Shown: positions 42,231 through 51,841, numbered from the stretch's first letter. The stretch: DNA of 64,000 bases from JADFRG01 sp964590515 (GCA_964590515.1 CAZPZD010000004.1:23268-87267), one strand, 5' to 3'. Translations and numbers: made by a program. Notes: generated by a model from the sequence alone, not told the origin.

Positions 42231-42617
42231 ATGGGAGTGAATGGCAAGCGGGTCGTCTGCATTGAAGACGAGCCTGAGATGATTGATCTGGTTCGCTTGA
42301 TTCTTGGGCGCAGGGGTTTTGAAGTGGTAGGCGCCAATGGAGGGCTGGAAGGCCTCGCTCTGGTAGCGAGCGAGAAACCGGACCTCGTCTTGCTGGACCT
42401 GATGATGCCGGATATGGACGGCTGGGAAGTCTATCAGCGAATGAAATCCGACGAGACCCTCCGCGACATCCCGGTGGTGGTGGTCACCGCCAAGGCTCAG
42501 TCGATCGACAAAGTGCTCGGGTTGCATATCGCCAAAGTGGACGATTACATTACCAAGCCATTCGGGCCGCAGGAGCTGCTCGAGAGCGTAGAGAAGATCC
42601 TGGGTCCGATCGACTAA
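42231..42617 (+). CDS. Stand-alone receiver (CheY-like) response regulator
   Basis: 128 residues, one intact receiver domain: Glu12/Asp13, phospho-acceptor Asp56 in LLDLMMPDMDG, Thr86 in VTAKAQ and Lys109 in YITKPFGPQELL. No output domain and no adjacent kinase. Likely a phosphorelay or protein-protein switch. ATG 42231 is chosen over an upstream in-frame extension because it matches the domain start and the promoter position. Terminator follows. Confidence 0.92.
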   Translation: MGVNGKRVVCIEDEPEMIDLVRLILGRRGFEVVGANGGLEGLALVASEKPDLVLLDLMMPDMDGWEVYQRMKSDETLRDIPVVVVTAKAQSIDKVLGLHIAKVDDYITKPFGPQELLESVEKILGPID

Positions 42618-42646
42618 GCCAAAGCTGCAACCCTCGATTTACGACA

Positions 42647-42672
42647 GCGGGGCCAAACTGGCCCCGCATTTT
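42647..42672 (+). terminator. Rho-independent terminator after the receiver gene
   Basis: Stem GCGGGGCCA/TGGCCCCGC with loop AAC, followed by ATTTTG. Confidence 0.85.
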
Positions 42673-42708
42673 GTTGGCTGGCGGGAATGCCTCGGAACAG
42701 GGCAGGGC

Positions 42709-42714
42709 TATAAT
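42709..42714 (+). promoter_or_regulatory. -10 box (TATAAT) giving a leaderless LysM/M23 transcript
   Basis: Perfect TATAAT ending 6 nt before the ATG at 42721; the transcription start would be the first base of the coding sequence. Confidence 0.6.
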
Positions 42715-42720
42715 CTGACC

Positions 42721-44094
42721 ATGTCCTGGGGTCGCCGCCTCGGCCTGCTTGCCGTGTGCCTCCTTATCCTCTGGCCGGCCCGGGCGACGGCGCAAGCGGA
42801 GGGCCCGACCTACACTGTGCAGGATGGAGACACCCTCTTTGGGATCGCGCTAACCTTTGGATCGACCGTGTCCGAGCTCGCCGCGGCCAATGGAATCGAG
42901 GATCCTTCCGCCATTTTCCCAGGCCAGGAGCTGTTGATCCCGGGCCTGAATGGGATCCTGGGAACCCTCCAGTTTCAACCTCTAATGTTCGGTGAGACCA
43001 TGGCCAGCCAGGCGCTCCGCTATGGGTTACCCCTCGAGCAGCTGGCCCGGTTGAATCGTTCCCTCAACCCGCAGATCCTGATCGTGGGCCGGCCGTTCGT
43101 GTCATTGGCCCAGGAACTCCCGGACCTCGCCCTGCCGACCTCCGAGCGCGTTGTGGTCGAACCAGGTGACTCGCTCCTGGAACTGGCAGTGAGACACAAC
43201 GTGGATGTCTGGTCTCTTCAGGCATTCAACCGGTTGGGGGCTCGCCGCTGGTCGGTGGGGGGCGAGATGCAGTACGCCCCCGGCGGGGATCAAACCACCA
43301 CTGGCCTGCCGCCGAACTTAGACTCAATCGAGGTCAGACCGCTTCCCGCGGTGCAGGGTCAAGTCCTTGTTGTGCAGCTAGGCACGTCCCAGGGCTCCAT
43401 TCCGTCGGGTCACCTCGGGCCTTGGAATCTGCAGTTCGTCGAGGACGCCTCTTCCCACTGGATCGCGCTGCAAGGGATCCATGCACTGCAAGATGCCGGG
43501 GTGCTGGAGCTCGCGATCGGCCTCGCCCAGGAATCGCCCTTCAGTCAATCCATTGAGCTCGAAGACGGTGAATACGGCCGGGAGGCGCTGCAGGTCCCGG
43601 CGGAGACCCTCGACCCGGCGAACACCGGACCCGAGGATGAGCTGATTGCAGGAGTCGTCGCCGAGGTTTCACCCCAGAAGCTGTGGGAAGGCACGTTTTC
43701 CTTCCCCACGAGCTTTTTCGAGGCCTTCCCCTCCGTGTTCGGCACCCGCCGGAGTTACAACGGGAGCGATTTCACCTATTACCACACCGGTCTGGACCTA
43801 TATGGCAGCACCACCACTCCAGTCTTAGCCCCTGCGGCTGGGCGGGTTGCCTTCGCAAGTTTCCTAACGGTCCGAGGCAATACGACCTACATTGACCACG
43901 GCTTGGGGGTCTTTAGCGGATTCCTGCATCAGTCGCAAATCCTGGTGCAGCCCGGGGATCGGGTGGAGTCGGGCCAGATCGTTGGCTATGTGGGTGGAAC
44001 CGGAAGGGTGACCGGGCCCCACCTGCACTGGGAGGTGTGGGTTGGGGGAGTCCCGGTCGAGCCTACGCTCTGGACCCGCAGCGCTTTCCCTTAG
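42721..44094 (+). CDS. Secreted LysM / M23 peptidase
   Basis: 457 residues. Signal peptide 1-26 (ending in ARATAQA). LysM near 30-77 (YTVQDGDTLFGIALTFGS, IFPGQELLIP) plus two weaker LysM-like segments (FGETMASQALRYGL; VVEPGDSLLELAVRHNVD). Spacer, then M23 (lysostaphin-like) endopeptidase near 345-450: YYHTGLDLYG (HxxxD), LAPAAGRVAF, YVGGTGRVTGPHLHWEVWV (HxH). Zn-dependent cleavage of peptidoglycan cross-bridges, or a degenerate regulator; all visible ligands are present. Located outside the membrane. Confidence 0.93.
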   Translation: MSWGRRLGLLAVCLLILWPARATAQAEGPTYTVQDGDTLFGIALTFGSTVSELAAANGIEDPSAIFPGQELLIPGLNGILGTLQFQPLMFGETMASQALRYGLPLEQLARLNRSLNPQILIVGRPFVSLAQELPDLALPTSERVVVEPGDSLLELAVRHNVDVWSLQAFNRLGARRWSVGGEMQYAPGGDQTTTGLPPNLDSIEVRPLPAVQGQVLVVQLGTSQGSIPSGHLGPWNLQFVEDASSHWIALQGIHALQDAGVLELAIGLAQESPFSQSIELEDGEYGREALQVPAETLDPANTGPEDELIAGVVAEVSPQKLWEGTFSFPTSFFEAFPSVFGTRRSYNGSDFTYYHTGLDLYGSTTTPVLAPAAGRVAFASFLTVRGNTTYIDHGLGVFSGFLHQSQILVQPGDRVESGQIVGYVGGTGRVTGPHLHWEVWVGGVPVEPTLWTRSAFP

Positions 44095-44174
44095 GATCCG
44101 GGTCCAACAGCCCCCGCCCGCGGTCCGCCCAGCAGCGGATCGGCCGATCAGTCCGCTCAATCAGATCGGCGTAG

Positions 44175-44180
44175 TATAAT
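44175..44180 (+). promoter_or_regulatory. -10 box (TATAAT) of the unknown gene pair
   Basis: Perfect TATAAT 34 nt upstream of the ATG at 44214; -35 not evident. The leader contains a C-rich tract. Confidence 0.5.
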
Positions 44181-44213
44181 TTTAGCGCGCTCCCCCCCGA
44201 CCCCTATCCCCGA

Positions 44214-45806
44214 ATGCGATCCATCTCCCTGGCCGGAAGTGAAAGCTACTGGGCCGAGTTCGAACTCAACGAGGCGGACCTCACTTTTATCGACAACCTG
44301 CTGCTCGAGCGAGGAGTCCCACTGACCCCCGGGGAGATGGCGGAGGCGCTTGTACGCGATCGCCTCGAGCGTGAGCGGGTGGCAATCGAGCAATCCAAGC
44401 GGCCTGCCGCACCGACGTACCTCCCGGCACAGCGCTATCACGTAGGCCAGCAGCTCCAGTTTCAACACTTGGCCAACGGGGTAGGCACTGTCACCCGTGT
44501 GCGGGGAAGCTCGAATCCCTCTCTGCCGCCGTTCGAGGTCATTCAGGTAGAGCTTGGCGATGAACTGCGGGAGTTTGCCGCGGGATTTCCAGATCACGTG
44601 CTGAACTCGGTTCAACAGGCACCCAAAGATGCGGACGGAGGGTTGAGTCCGGAAGTCATTACCCAGCGGATCGGAAGCCGAATTGCCCAGGAAGTCGACG
44701 CAGGCCTGGGGACCCGCCCCGAAGTGGTTCGGATCGCGGGGAAATGGTTTCACCGCGGTCTGCTGGCTGAGATCAACGAAGGGCACCTCAACCTGGCCGA
44801 AGCCGTGCTGGACGTTGCGGCCGGTGGCCCGCTACCTACCCAGGATTTGGTCAACCACATGGAAACCTCGCCGGGGCTCGACCCCCTGTTGACCGAATTC
44901 TCGGTCGACTATGCCTTGCAGGAAGACTCGCGATTTGACGAAGTCGGTCCGGCCGGGAAGGTCTTGTGGTTTCTGAAGCGGCTTGAACCCCAAGAGGTTT
45001 TGCAGCCTCCGGAGCGGCTGGTGGATCAGAGTGCCTCTTATGATCGGTCCGTGCTCGGCCCGGAGCTGCTTACATTGGAGCGGGAACTCGATGATGAACT
45101 CAGCGCGGGCAGCCCGCTCGCAGATCCACCAGCTCCGGAAGTCAGCCTGGTGCTGCCGTTTCCTCACTGGTCAGTCGGCTCGTTGCCACTGTCCGCCCGG
45201 CTGCAGGCCATGTTCCCGACTGCCTACGAGGCGCCCCGCATCCGTTTCATTCTGGTGGACGGCCACAGCGGAACCAAGTTCCCAGGCTGGGTCGTTCGAG
45301 CTCAGCGTTACGTATTCGGACTGGCGGATTGGTTCCGGCAGTACGATGTGCCTGCGGGGGGGCTGATCCGAGTGCGGCCGGGTCGGGAGGATGGCGAAGT
45401 GCTGGTCGAGGCGGTCGATCGGCGTCGGCGGAACGATTGGATCCGGACTGCTACCGTCGGGGATGACGGCCGGATCGGGCTGACGATGCTAAAGCGTCCG
45501 GTGGGTACGGCCTATGATGAGCGAAGGATCGTTGGGGTCGTTGACCGGCGGGCGCTCGAGCAGGCCTGGCAGACCACCTCGCAACGCACATTGCCACTCG
45601 ATCGGCTTGTGATCCAAATGTTTCGGGAGCTCTCGAAGCTCAACCCGCAGACCACGGTGCATGCCGAGGCTCTGTATTCCGTAATTAATGTAGTCAGACG
45701 AATTCCGCCGGGGCCGATCTTGGCGGAACTGGTCAGTCGTCCATACTTCGCGCCGGTCGGGGATCATTATTGGCGTCTGAACGAAGACGAATGGAAGAAT
45801 GCATGA
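44214..45806 (+). CDS. Unrecognised 530-residue protein with probable winged-helix ends
   Basis: 530 residues, cytosolic, no signal or membrane segment. I do not recognise a named family. Residues 1-65 carry a short helical domain (ELNEADLTFIDNLLLERG, GEMAEALVRDRLERER). Residues about 145-255 are helical (SPEVITQRIGSRIAQEVD, WFHRGLLAEINEG). The C-terminal stretch (about 455-530) reads like a winged helix of the HARE-HTH kind: LPLDRLVIQMFRELSKLN, VHAEALYSVINVVRRIP, RPYFAPVGDHYWRLNED. The stop overlaps the next gene's ATG. A DNA-associated role is inference. Confidence 0.8.
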   Translation: MRSISLAGSESYWAEFELNEADLTFIDNLLLERGVPLTPGEMAEALVRDRLERERVAIEQSKRPAAPTYLPAQRYHVGQQLQFQHLANGVGTVTRVRGSSNPSLPPFEVIQVELGDELREFAAGFPDHVLNSVQQAPKDADGGLSPEVITQRIGSRIAQEVDAGLGTRPEVVRIAGKWFHRGLLAEINEGHLNLAEAVLDVAAGGPLPTQDLVNHMETSPGLDPLLTEFSVDYALQEDSRFDEVGPAGKVLWFLKRLEPQEVLQPPERLVDQSASYDRSVLGPELLTLERELDDELSAGSPLADPPAPEVSLVLPFPHWSVGSLPLSARLQAMFPTAYEAPRIRFILVDGHSGTKFPGWVVRAQRYVFGLADWFRQYDVPAGGLIRVRPGREDGEVLVEAVDRRRRNDWIRTATVGDDGRIGLTMLKRPVGTAYDERRIVGVVDRRALEQAWQTTSQRTLPLDRLVIQMFRELSKLNPQTTVHAEALYSVINVVRRIPPGPILAELVSRPYFAPVGDHYWRLNEDEWKNA

Positions 45807-46243
45807 CGACCGCCGCGACCAAGATTCCAACCTCGCGGGTTCGGCCGACCCTCAGCACTCAATTCCATATTGACCGCGAGTGGTGGGAACGGGCCGGCCG
45901 TGAACTACAGATCTACTTGCGGGACAACCTGTGCCCGGAGCATCGGCAGCAGTACGACGAATCTGAACCCGGTTTGACGGTGGATCATGTGGACCCCCAC
46001 AGCGGCGAGGTCACGGTCATGGACCGATTTCAGGACCTGCTCATCTCGCACTGCTCGCAGCAGCCGGACTTCGTCACCCCCCAAATGAGCCTGATCAACG
46101 CGATTTTTAGAATCTTCCTTGCCAGTGGTAACCTTCCCCAGACGCCCGAGCAGCTCTCCGAACGCACCGGGCGGTCTCCTCAGATGATCCTGCGCACGCT
46201 CTCCGGACCGCGGATCTACAGAGGAATCCGTCCCCTCGAATAG
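45803..46243 (+). CDS. Conserved-looking partner protein of the unknown 530-residue gene
   Basis: 146 residues. ATG overlaps the previous stop (ATGA). Contains HIDREWWERAGRELQIYLRD, LCPEHRQQY, a beta segment VDHVDPHSGEVTVMDRFQDL, HCSQQPDFV and a helical C-terminus with LSERTGRSPQMILRTL that looks like a helix-turn-helix. Cys/His residues (LCPEH; HCSQQ) might bind a metal. Not a family I can name; co-translation suggests a complex with the 530-residue protein. Confidence 0.75.
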   Translation: MTTAATKIPTSRVRPTLSTQFHIDREWWERAGRELQIYLRDNLCPEHRQQYDESEPGLTVDHVDPHSGEVTVMDRFQDLLISHCSQQPDFVTPQMSLINAIFRIFLASGNLPQTPEQLSERTGRSPQMILRTLSGPRIYRGIRPLE

Positions 46244-46306
46244 TTTGCAGCAATAGATCAGGCTTGAGTGCCGGCCTGGGGTGGAACGGCCTCGGATAGG
46301 GCGCAG

Positions 46307-46335
46307 TTGCTCAGGGCCAGCCGCTATGAGATAAT
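46307..46335 (+). promoter_or_regulatory. tRNA-Arg promoter
   Basis: TTGCTC at 46307-46312, 17-bp spacer, GATAAT at 46330-46335; tRNA begins 34 nt after the box. Confidence 0.55.
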
Positions 46336-46368
46336 TTGCTCCGCCTCGGGTTCACCAACTTCGTCCTA

Positions 46369-46441
46369 GCCCCTGTAGCTCAATGGACAGAGCGCCGGCC
46401 TTCTAAGCCGTAGGTTGCAGGTTCGAATCCTGCCGGGGGCG
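46369..46441 (+). tRNA. tRNA-Arg (anticodon TCT)
   Basis: 73 nt. Acceptor GCCCCTG/CGGGGGC (one G-U), anticodon loop CTTCTAA with TCT at 46402-46404, T arm GCAGG-TTCGAAT-CCTGC, discriminator G. One C-U mismatch at the top of the anticodon stem. No CCA encoded. Confidence 0.94.
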
Positions 46442-46463
46442 CCTCGTTTCGCGAGGCGCTCTC
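46439..46463 (+). terminator. Hairpin after tRNA-Arg
   Basis: GCGCCTCG-TTTCG-CGAGGCGC, starting in the last bases of the tRNA, followed by TCTCAT. A processing or termination signal; the T tract is poor. Confidence 0.5.
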
Positions 46464-46692
46464 ATACGGGGATCTTCGAGGCCCGGCGGTAGCATTCGTC
46501 GCGCTCCGGCTCATCGGTCACGCAACAAGCCATCCACAGCCACGCCAGGCGGTCACCGGGGTCCTCCCGCAGCACCCAGCCAAGCGTCGCTCGACCCTGG
46601 CCGAGATCACCACGCTGAATGGCTTCGACCGCGGATTGCACCGCCTCCGTCAGATCTGAATTGCTGCTCTTTAACTCGATGTTCATTTGCAA
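46462..46692 (-). CDS. Small helical-repeat protein (W-rich module)
   Basis: 76 residues. Contains AVEAIQRGDLGQGRATLGWVLREDPGDRLAWLWMACCVTDEPERDECYRRA, quoted here as a motif pattern: helix AIQRGDLGQGRATLGWVLRE, then LAWLWMA, then a helix ending in YRRA. The same pattern forms the N-terminus of the TPR protein at 26668-28800 ([37 protein letters not shown]). Likely a free-standing copy of that module. Function unknown. Confidence 0.65.
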   Translation of the reverse strand: MQMNIELKSSNSDLTEAVQSAVEAIQRGDLGQGRATLGWVLREDPGDRLAWLWMACCVTDEPERDECYRRASKIPV

Positions 46693-46779
46693 CCTCGTAG
46701 AAACCGTTGAGCAGCGCCCTTAGGTTCTCCCTCTGATTCATCGTAGCACTCCGACCCGCCGGTTGTGCTAACGGCTAGC

Positions 46780-48837
46780 TTACAGTTCCGGCTCCCGGCG
46801 TGGCTCCTCGCCGGCTAGCAGCCGCACTCGCTGCCAAGGGGGCAGGTTCTCCATCTCGGCGAGGGTCTGACGGAATTCGAAGATCTGGTCACGCAGTGCG
46901 GCCGCCTTCTCAAACTCCAGAGACTCGGCAGCGGCCCGCATTTCTTTCTCGAGCTCTTTGATCAAGCGGGAGAGCTCGTCTTTGGGCAGGTGGGCGGGAG
47001 CCATGACTCGATATTCGCCGCGGGCTTCGCCTACGGCGTGGATGGCAACTTGATCGGTCAGGTCGCGAACCGCCTTCACGATGCTGGCTGGCTCGATGTC
47101 GTGCTCCTGGTTATGGCGGAGCTGCTTGACCCGCCGGCGATCCGTCTCGCCGATGGCGGCCCGCATCGAATCGGTCATCTTGTCGGCGTACATGATGACC
47201 GTTCCTTCCACATGCCGGGCCGCCCGGCCGATCGTCTGGATCAGGGCGGTGCTGGAACGCAGAAAACCCTCTTTGTCCGCGTCGAGGATCGCCACCAAGG
47301 AGACCTCCGGCAGATCGAGCCCTTCCCGCAGCAAGTTGATTCCGACGACAACGTCATAGACACCCAGCCTCAGGTCCCGCAGAATCCCGACCCGCTCCAG
47401 GGTGTGGATCTCGGAATGCAGGTACTGCACTTTGACCCCCAGCTCTAGCAGATAGTCGGCCAGATCCTCCGCCATTCGCTTCGTGAGGGTTGTGACCAGA
47501 GTCCGCTGCCCAATCCCTGCCCTGCGGGAGATTTCTGAGACCAGGTCGTCGATTTGCCCCTCGACCGGGCGGACCACGATCTGCGGATCGACCAGCCCGG
47601 TGGGCCGGATGATTTGCTCGACCACCTGGGAGGCAAGTCCCAACTCATAGGGACCCGGAGTGGCCGAGGTGTAGACCACCTGCCCGGTGCGGGCGCGGAA
47701 CTCATCGAACGACAGCGGGCGATTGTCGATCGCCGACGGCAGTCGGAACCCGAACTCCACCAAGGTCTCCTTGCGGGATCGGTCTCCGGCGAACATCCCC
47801 CCGATCTGAGGAATGGTCATATGGCTTTCGTCGATGACCAACAGAAAGTCGGGCGGGAAGTAATCGATCAAGGTCCAGGGTGGCGATCCGGGCGGCCGCT
47901 GGTCGAGATGGCGGGAGTAGTTCTCGATGCCGGAGCTGTAGCCGACTTCCCTGAGCATCTCGAGATCATAGCGGGTGCGTTGTTCGAGTCGCTGGGCTTC
48001 GAGCTGTTTGCCCTGTTGCTTGAAGAGCAAGACCTGGTCTGCCAGTTCGGTCTCAATGCCACTGATTGCGGCCTGGAGCTTCTCTTGCTCGGTGATGAAG
48101 TGCTTGGCCGGGAAGATGTCGATCGTCTGATGCTCGGTCAGCAGCTCTCCAGTCAGGTAGTCGAACTCGACGATCCGCTCAATCTCATCTCCGAAGAAAC
48201 CAATCCGCAACCCATGCTCCTGGTAGGCGGGGACCACTTCGAGGGTGTCCCCCCGCACTCGAAAAGCTCCTGGCTTGAGCGCAATGTCGTTGCGACCATA
48301 GTGGCCCTCCACCAGCTGGCGCAAGACCGCCTCTCTGCGATAGACCCCACCCCGCTCGAGGTGGATCACGATCCGACCGTAGGCCTCGGGGTTCCCGATC
48401 CCGTAAATGCAGGATACCGAGGCCACCACCACGACGTCGCGGCGGGAGAGCACCGAGGCCGTCGCCGACAACCGTAAACGCTCGATGTCCTCATTAATGT
48501 CGGTCTCTTTATCGATATAGAGGTCGTGCTTCGGGACGTAGGCCTCCGGCTGGTAATAGTCGTAGTAGGAGACGAAGAACTCGACCGCGCTGTCTGGGAA
48601 GAAGTCCTTGAATTCGGCGTAGAGCTGCGCCGCCAGGGTCTTGTTGTGGGACATAACCAGGGTAGGGCGCTGCAGCTCGGCGATCAGGCTGGCCACGCAG
48701 AAGGTCTTCCCGGTGCCAGTCGCCCCGAGCAGGACCTGATGCTGATCTCCCCGGCGCAACCCTTCGGCGAGCAGGCGGATCGCCTCGGGCTGGTCGCCGG
48801 TGGGCGCGAAGGGCGCGCGCAATCGGAATTCGGACAT
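46780..48837 (-). CDS. uvrB: Excinuclease ABC subunit B
   Basis: 685 residues, normal. Damage-verification helicase of nucleotide excision repair. Walker [11 protein letters not shown] near residue 38, the beta-hairpin region [20 protein letters not shown] near 92, DESHMTIPQ (DEAD-like) near 345, helicase C-terminal domain ([30 protein letters not shown]) and a C-terminal UVR motif ([22 protein letters not shown]). A TATAGT box lies 10 nt upstream of the ATG. Confidence 0.98.
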   Translation of the reverse strand: MSEFRLRAPFAPTGDQPEAIRLLAEGLRRGDQHQVLLGATGTGKTFCVASLIAELQRPTLVMSHNKTLAAQLYAEFKDFFPDSAVEFFVSYYDYYQPEAYVPKHDLYIDKETDINEDIERLRLSATASVLSRRDVVVVASVSCIYGIGNPEAYGRIVIHLERGGVYRREAVLRQLVEGHYGRNDIALKPGAFRVRGDTLEVVPAYQEHGLRIGFFGDEIERIVEFDYLTGELLTEHQTIDIFPAKHFITEQEKLQAAISGIETELADQVLLFKQQGKQLEAQRLEQRTRYDLEMLREVGYSSGIENYSRHLDQRPPGSPPWTLIDYFPPDFLLVIDESHMTIPQIGGMFAGDRSRKETLVEFGFRLPSAIDNRPLSFDEFRARTGQVVYTSATPGPYELGLASQVVEQIIRPTGLVDPQIVVRPVEGQIDDLVSEISRRAGIGQRTLVTTLTKRMAEDLADYLLELGVKVQYLHSEIHTLERVGILRDLRLGVYDVVVGINLLREGLDLPEVSLVAILDADKEGFLRSSTALIQTIGRAARHVEGTVIMYADKMTDSMRAAIGETDRRRVKQLRHNQEHDIEPASIVKAVRDLTDQVAIHAVGEARGEYRVMAPAHLPKDELSRLIKELEKEMRAAAESLEFEKAAALRDQIFEFRQTLAEMENLPPWQRVRLLAGEEPRREPEL

Positions 48838-48847
48838 CGCGCCGCCG

Positions 48848-48853
48848 ACTATA
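48848..48853 (-). promoter_or_regulatory. -10 box (TATAGT) of uvrB
   Basis: TATAGT on the minus strand, 10 nt before the ATG at 48837, implying a leader of about 3-4 nt. Confidence 0.5.
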
Positions 48854-48878
48854 TCACCGATAGGAGAGCCGACCGAGG

Positions 48879-49946
48879 CTAGCTACGCTCAGCGAAAATC
48901 GGGTTGCTGTATATCCACGGCCGGAAGCCATTGCCGCTGCGAAGTTGGACCTCGGCCCGGTAGGGCCCCGGCCGGCTGATTGTCAGGACGGCGTGCTCGG
49001 AAGCGGGCCATTCACGGATGACGTTTCCAGCCTGCAGTATTCGGATCCGGCCGGGGGCCGGGCACCGGACCTGGAGGGTCGCTCCCAGGCTGAAGGTCAG
49101 CACGTCCCCCATGATTGCGTTTCCATGCTCGGAGTGCCCGCTGAACATGAATCCTCGGGTGTCGGCGGCCAGATCATATCCAATGAAGCAGTGGCCGTGT
49201 CGAATGGCTGTGAACAGGATTGCTCGGTCCGCTTCAAGCTCGCCGCTCAAGGCCCGTTCGCTCAACACATGGGTATTCACCGCCCGAAACAACCACGCAT
49301 AGGGGAACAACGTCCGGCGCAGCGGGCCTAACTTGGCGGGTAGGGCATGGGCGTCTGAATTGCCAATGGCGACGACCCGCTTGCCGCTGTCGAGCAGCGA
49401 GTCCCAGAGGGCAAGCGCCCTCCGCCGCGCTCCGCGGGCAATCCGGCTGGGAAGGTAGCTATAGAGGACCGCTTCCGGCAAGCTGCGCAGCCGACATTTG
49501 TAGTCAACCATAAAGTTCCACAACTCGAGTCCGGTGTAGCCCTCGACCTGCCAGTCATCCCAGGAGAGATCGCCCTGCTTGAACCGCGGCGCAGCGCAAT
49601 CGAACGGGTGGGCCAGGAACGACAGACCCCCATGGTTCCCCACTTGCTCGATGAGAATTTGAGGGTCGGCTCCGAACTCGGCCATCTCTCGGCGAGTCTC
49701 GTAGACCAGGAGGTGCGACTTCTCGGGAGTCCGCTTCGGATCGTGAACCTCTTCCCCGATGAGCAGTAGCACTCGCCGTTCGCCGACAAAACGATAACCG
49801 TCCATCCCCTCCGGTCTCAGGTTATGGTCGGTGACCACCACGAAATCGAGCCCGGCCCGAATCGCGGCTTCGGCGATCTGATCATGGGTTCCGTGGCCGT
49901 CCGACAGAGTGCTGTGGACATGCAGATTGCCGCTGAATTCAAACAT
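48879..49946 (-). CDS. PHP-domain phosphoesterase
   Basis: 355 residues. Polymerase-and-histidinol-phosphatase fold: [18 protein letters not shown] near residue 7 (HxHxxxSDG), DFVVVTDHN near 34, IGEEVHD, LAHPF near 110, AIGNSDAHA near 196. A C-terminal beta-rich domain (255-355) follows the metal site. Phosphoesterase or related hydrolase; natural substrate unknown. Divergent from polX with about 100 bp between. Confidence 0.9.
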   Translation of the reverse strand: MFEFSGNLHVHSTLSDGHGTHDQIAEAAIRAGLDFVVVTDHNLRPEGMDGYRFVGERRVLLLIGEEVHDPKRTPEKSHLLVYETRREMAEFGADPQILIEQVGNHGGLSFLAHPFDCAAPRFKQGDLSWDDWQVEGYTGLELWNFMVDYKCRLRSLPEAVLYSYLPSRIARGARRRALALWDSLLDSGKRVVAIGNSDAHALPAKLGPLRRTLFPYAWLFRAVNTHVLSERALSGELEADRAILFTAIRHGHCFIGYDLAADTRGFMFSGHSEHGNAIMGDVLTFSLGATLQVRCPAPGRIRILQAGNVIREWPASEHAVLTISRPGPYRAEVQLRSGNGFRPWIYSNPIFAERS

Positions 49947-50048
49947 GGTGGGTTCTGGCGAAGCATATCATGCGACCCACTCCAGGATTGCAGGGGGCGG
50001 GCAGCAGATCGCTTAGAATCGGCAGCTCCGCCCGGAATCCGCGATCCG

Positions 50049-51773
50049 ATGAACAACAGCGAAGTGGCTCAGGTCTTCAGCGATATCGCCGATCTGCTCG
50101 AGATCAAGGGCGAGCAGATCTACCGGGTGTTGGCCTATCGGCGGGGGGCGGAGGCCCTCAAGAACCTCGGGCGCGACATCAATGCCGTCTGGAAGAAGGG
50201 CGAGCTGGAGGAAATCCCTGGGGTCGGCAAAGCGATCGCCGGCAAAATCGATGAGCTGCTCGGAACCGGAAAACTTGAGTTCTATGAAGAACTGAAGAAG
50301 GAAATCCCGCTGGGGTTGCTCGAAATGCTCAAAGTGGGAGACGTCGGCCCGAAGAAGGCTGCCCGGTTCTGGAAGGAACTCGGGATTACTTCGGTCAAGG
50401 CCCTGGGAGCCGCAGCCAAGCGAGGTGAACTCCGCGACCTCCCGGGGATGGGAACACGCTCGGAGGCCAGAATCCTGGAGAGTATTCAGGCACTAGGCCG
50501 CCGACAGACCGGCCGGCTCTCGATCGGTGTTGCACTTCCGATCGCCGAGCAGCTGTTGGCCGAGCTGCGCCGCCATCCGGCGGTAAAGGCGGCCGAGGCT
50601 GCCGGAAGCTTGCGCCGGATGCGGGAGAGCGTTGGGGATCTCGACCTGCTCGTCTCGACCGACAAACCCGAGCCGGTCATGCAAGCCTTCGTCAAGCTTC
50701 CGATTATCGGCCGGGTGCGCAGCCAGGGGCCGACCAAGACCAGCGTGGAGTTGGTGGACGGGCTGCGGGTCCAGGTTTGGACCCACCCCTCGGCCCGGTT
50801 CGGCACCGCGCTGCAGTACGCCACCGGCTCAAAAGATCACAACGTTCGGCTGCGGGAAATCGCTTTGGATCAGGGGCTGTCGCTTTCGGATCAAGCCTTC
50901 AAACTTGACGACGGGAGTGAGATCACCTGCGCCCAAGAAGCCGAAGTGTACGAGCGGCTGGGGCTGCCATGGATCGCCCCCGAGCTGCGGGAAGACCGGG
51001 GAGAAATCCAAGCCGCGCTGGACGGCACTCTTCCGAAGTTGATCGAGCTGTCGGATCTCAAAGCCGAGCTGCACTCCCACTCAACCTGGAGCGATGGGGC
51101 CAACACCATAGATCAAATGGTCAAGGCGGCTCGGGCGGAGGGGCACCGCCTGCTGGCTATCACCGATCACTCCAAGAGCCTGGGGGTCGCGAATGGCCTG
51201 ACCGTCGAACGACTCCGTAAGCAGCATAAAGAAATCGCGGCACTGCGCAAGCGACTGCCGAAAGGATTCGTATTGCTGCACGGGTCGGAAGTGGAAATCC
51301 TGGCGGATGGGCGATTGGATTACCCGGACGAGGTGCTTGCTGAGTTGGATCTGGTGATCGCCTCCTTGCACACTTCATTGCGTCAGAGTCGGGAAAAGGT
51401 GACGGCCCGACTACTCGCCGCCATCGCCAACCCAAACGTGGACATCATCGCCCACCCAACCGGAAGACTGATCGGCGAGCGGGAGGGAGCCGACCTGGAC
51501 ATGGACCGGGTGCTGGAGGCGGCAGCCCGCTCCGGGGTGATCCTGGAGATCAACGCCAATCCACAACGATTGGACCTCAACGATATTCATGCCCGCCGGG
51601 CGATCGAGATGGGAATTCCCCTGGCAATCAATACCGATGCCCACCATCCTGATCATCTCGCTTTTCGCAATTTTGGGGTGGGAGTGGCTCGCCGGGCTTG
51701 GGTGACCGCCGAACACGTCGTGAACTGTTGGCGGCCGAAGCGCCTGCGGGACTGGTTGGCGAGCCGAGGCTAG
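50049..51773 (+). CDS. polX: DNA polymerase X family protein with PHP domain
   Basis: 574 residues. Pol beta-like N-terminal part: helix-hairpin-helix IPGVGKAIAGKIDEL near residue 56 and a second LPGMGTRSEARILE near 133; nucleotidyltransferase VGDLDLLVSTDK near 195 with catalytic Asp pair, TGSKDHNVRLREIA. C-terminal PHP 3'-5' exonuclease/AP-endonuclease domain: LHSHSTWSDGANTIDQ near 337, AITDHSKSLG, GSEVEILADG, IAHPTGRLIGER, NTDAHH. Base-excision-type gap filling. ATG 50049 begins MNNSEVAQVFSDIADLLEIKG, the family N-terminus; the upstream open frame is not conserved. Confidence 0.96.
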   Translation: MNNSEVAQVFSDIADLLEIKGEQIYRVLAYRRGAEALKNLGRDINAVWKKGELEEIPGVGKAIAGKIDELLGTGKLEFYEELKKEIPLGLLEMLKVGDVGPKKAARFWKELGITSVKALGAAAKRGELRDLPGMGTRSEARILESIQALGRRQTGRLSIGVALPIAEQLLAELRRHPAVKAAEAAGSLRRMRESVGDLDLLVSTDKPEPVMQAFVKLPIIGRVRSQGPTKTSVELVDGLRVQVWTHPSARFGTALQYATGSKDHNVRLREIALDQGLSLSDQAFKLDDGSEITCAQEAEVYERLGLPWIAPELREDRGEIQAALDGTLPKLIELSDLKAELHSHSTWSDGANTIDQMVKAARAEGHRLLAITDHSKSLGVANGLTVERLRKQHKEIAALRKRLPKGFVLLHGSEVEILADGRLDYPDEVLAELDLVIASLHTSLRQSREKVTARLLAAIANPNVDIIAHPTGRLIGEREGADLDMDRVLEAAARSGVILEINANPQRLDLNDIHARRAIEMGIPLAINTDAHHPDHLAFRNFGVGVARRAWVTAEHVVNCWRPKRLRDWLASRG

Positions 51774-51841
51774 TCTAGATTGGCGCGAGGCTAGCCGGCT
51801 CCGTGGGGTTTAACTTGAGCAGACGACAGGCAGAGGGCAAA

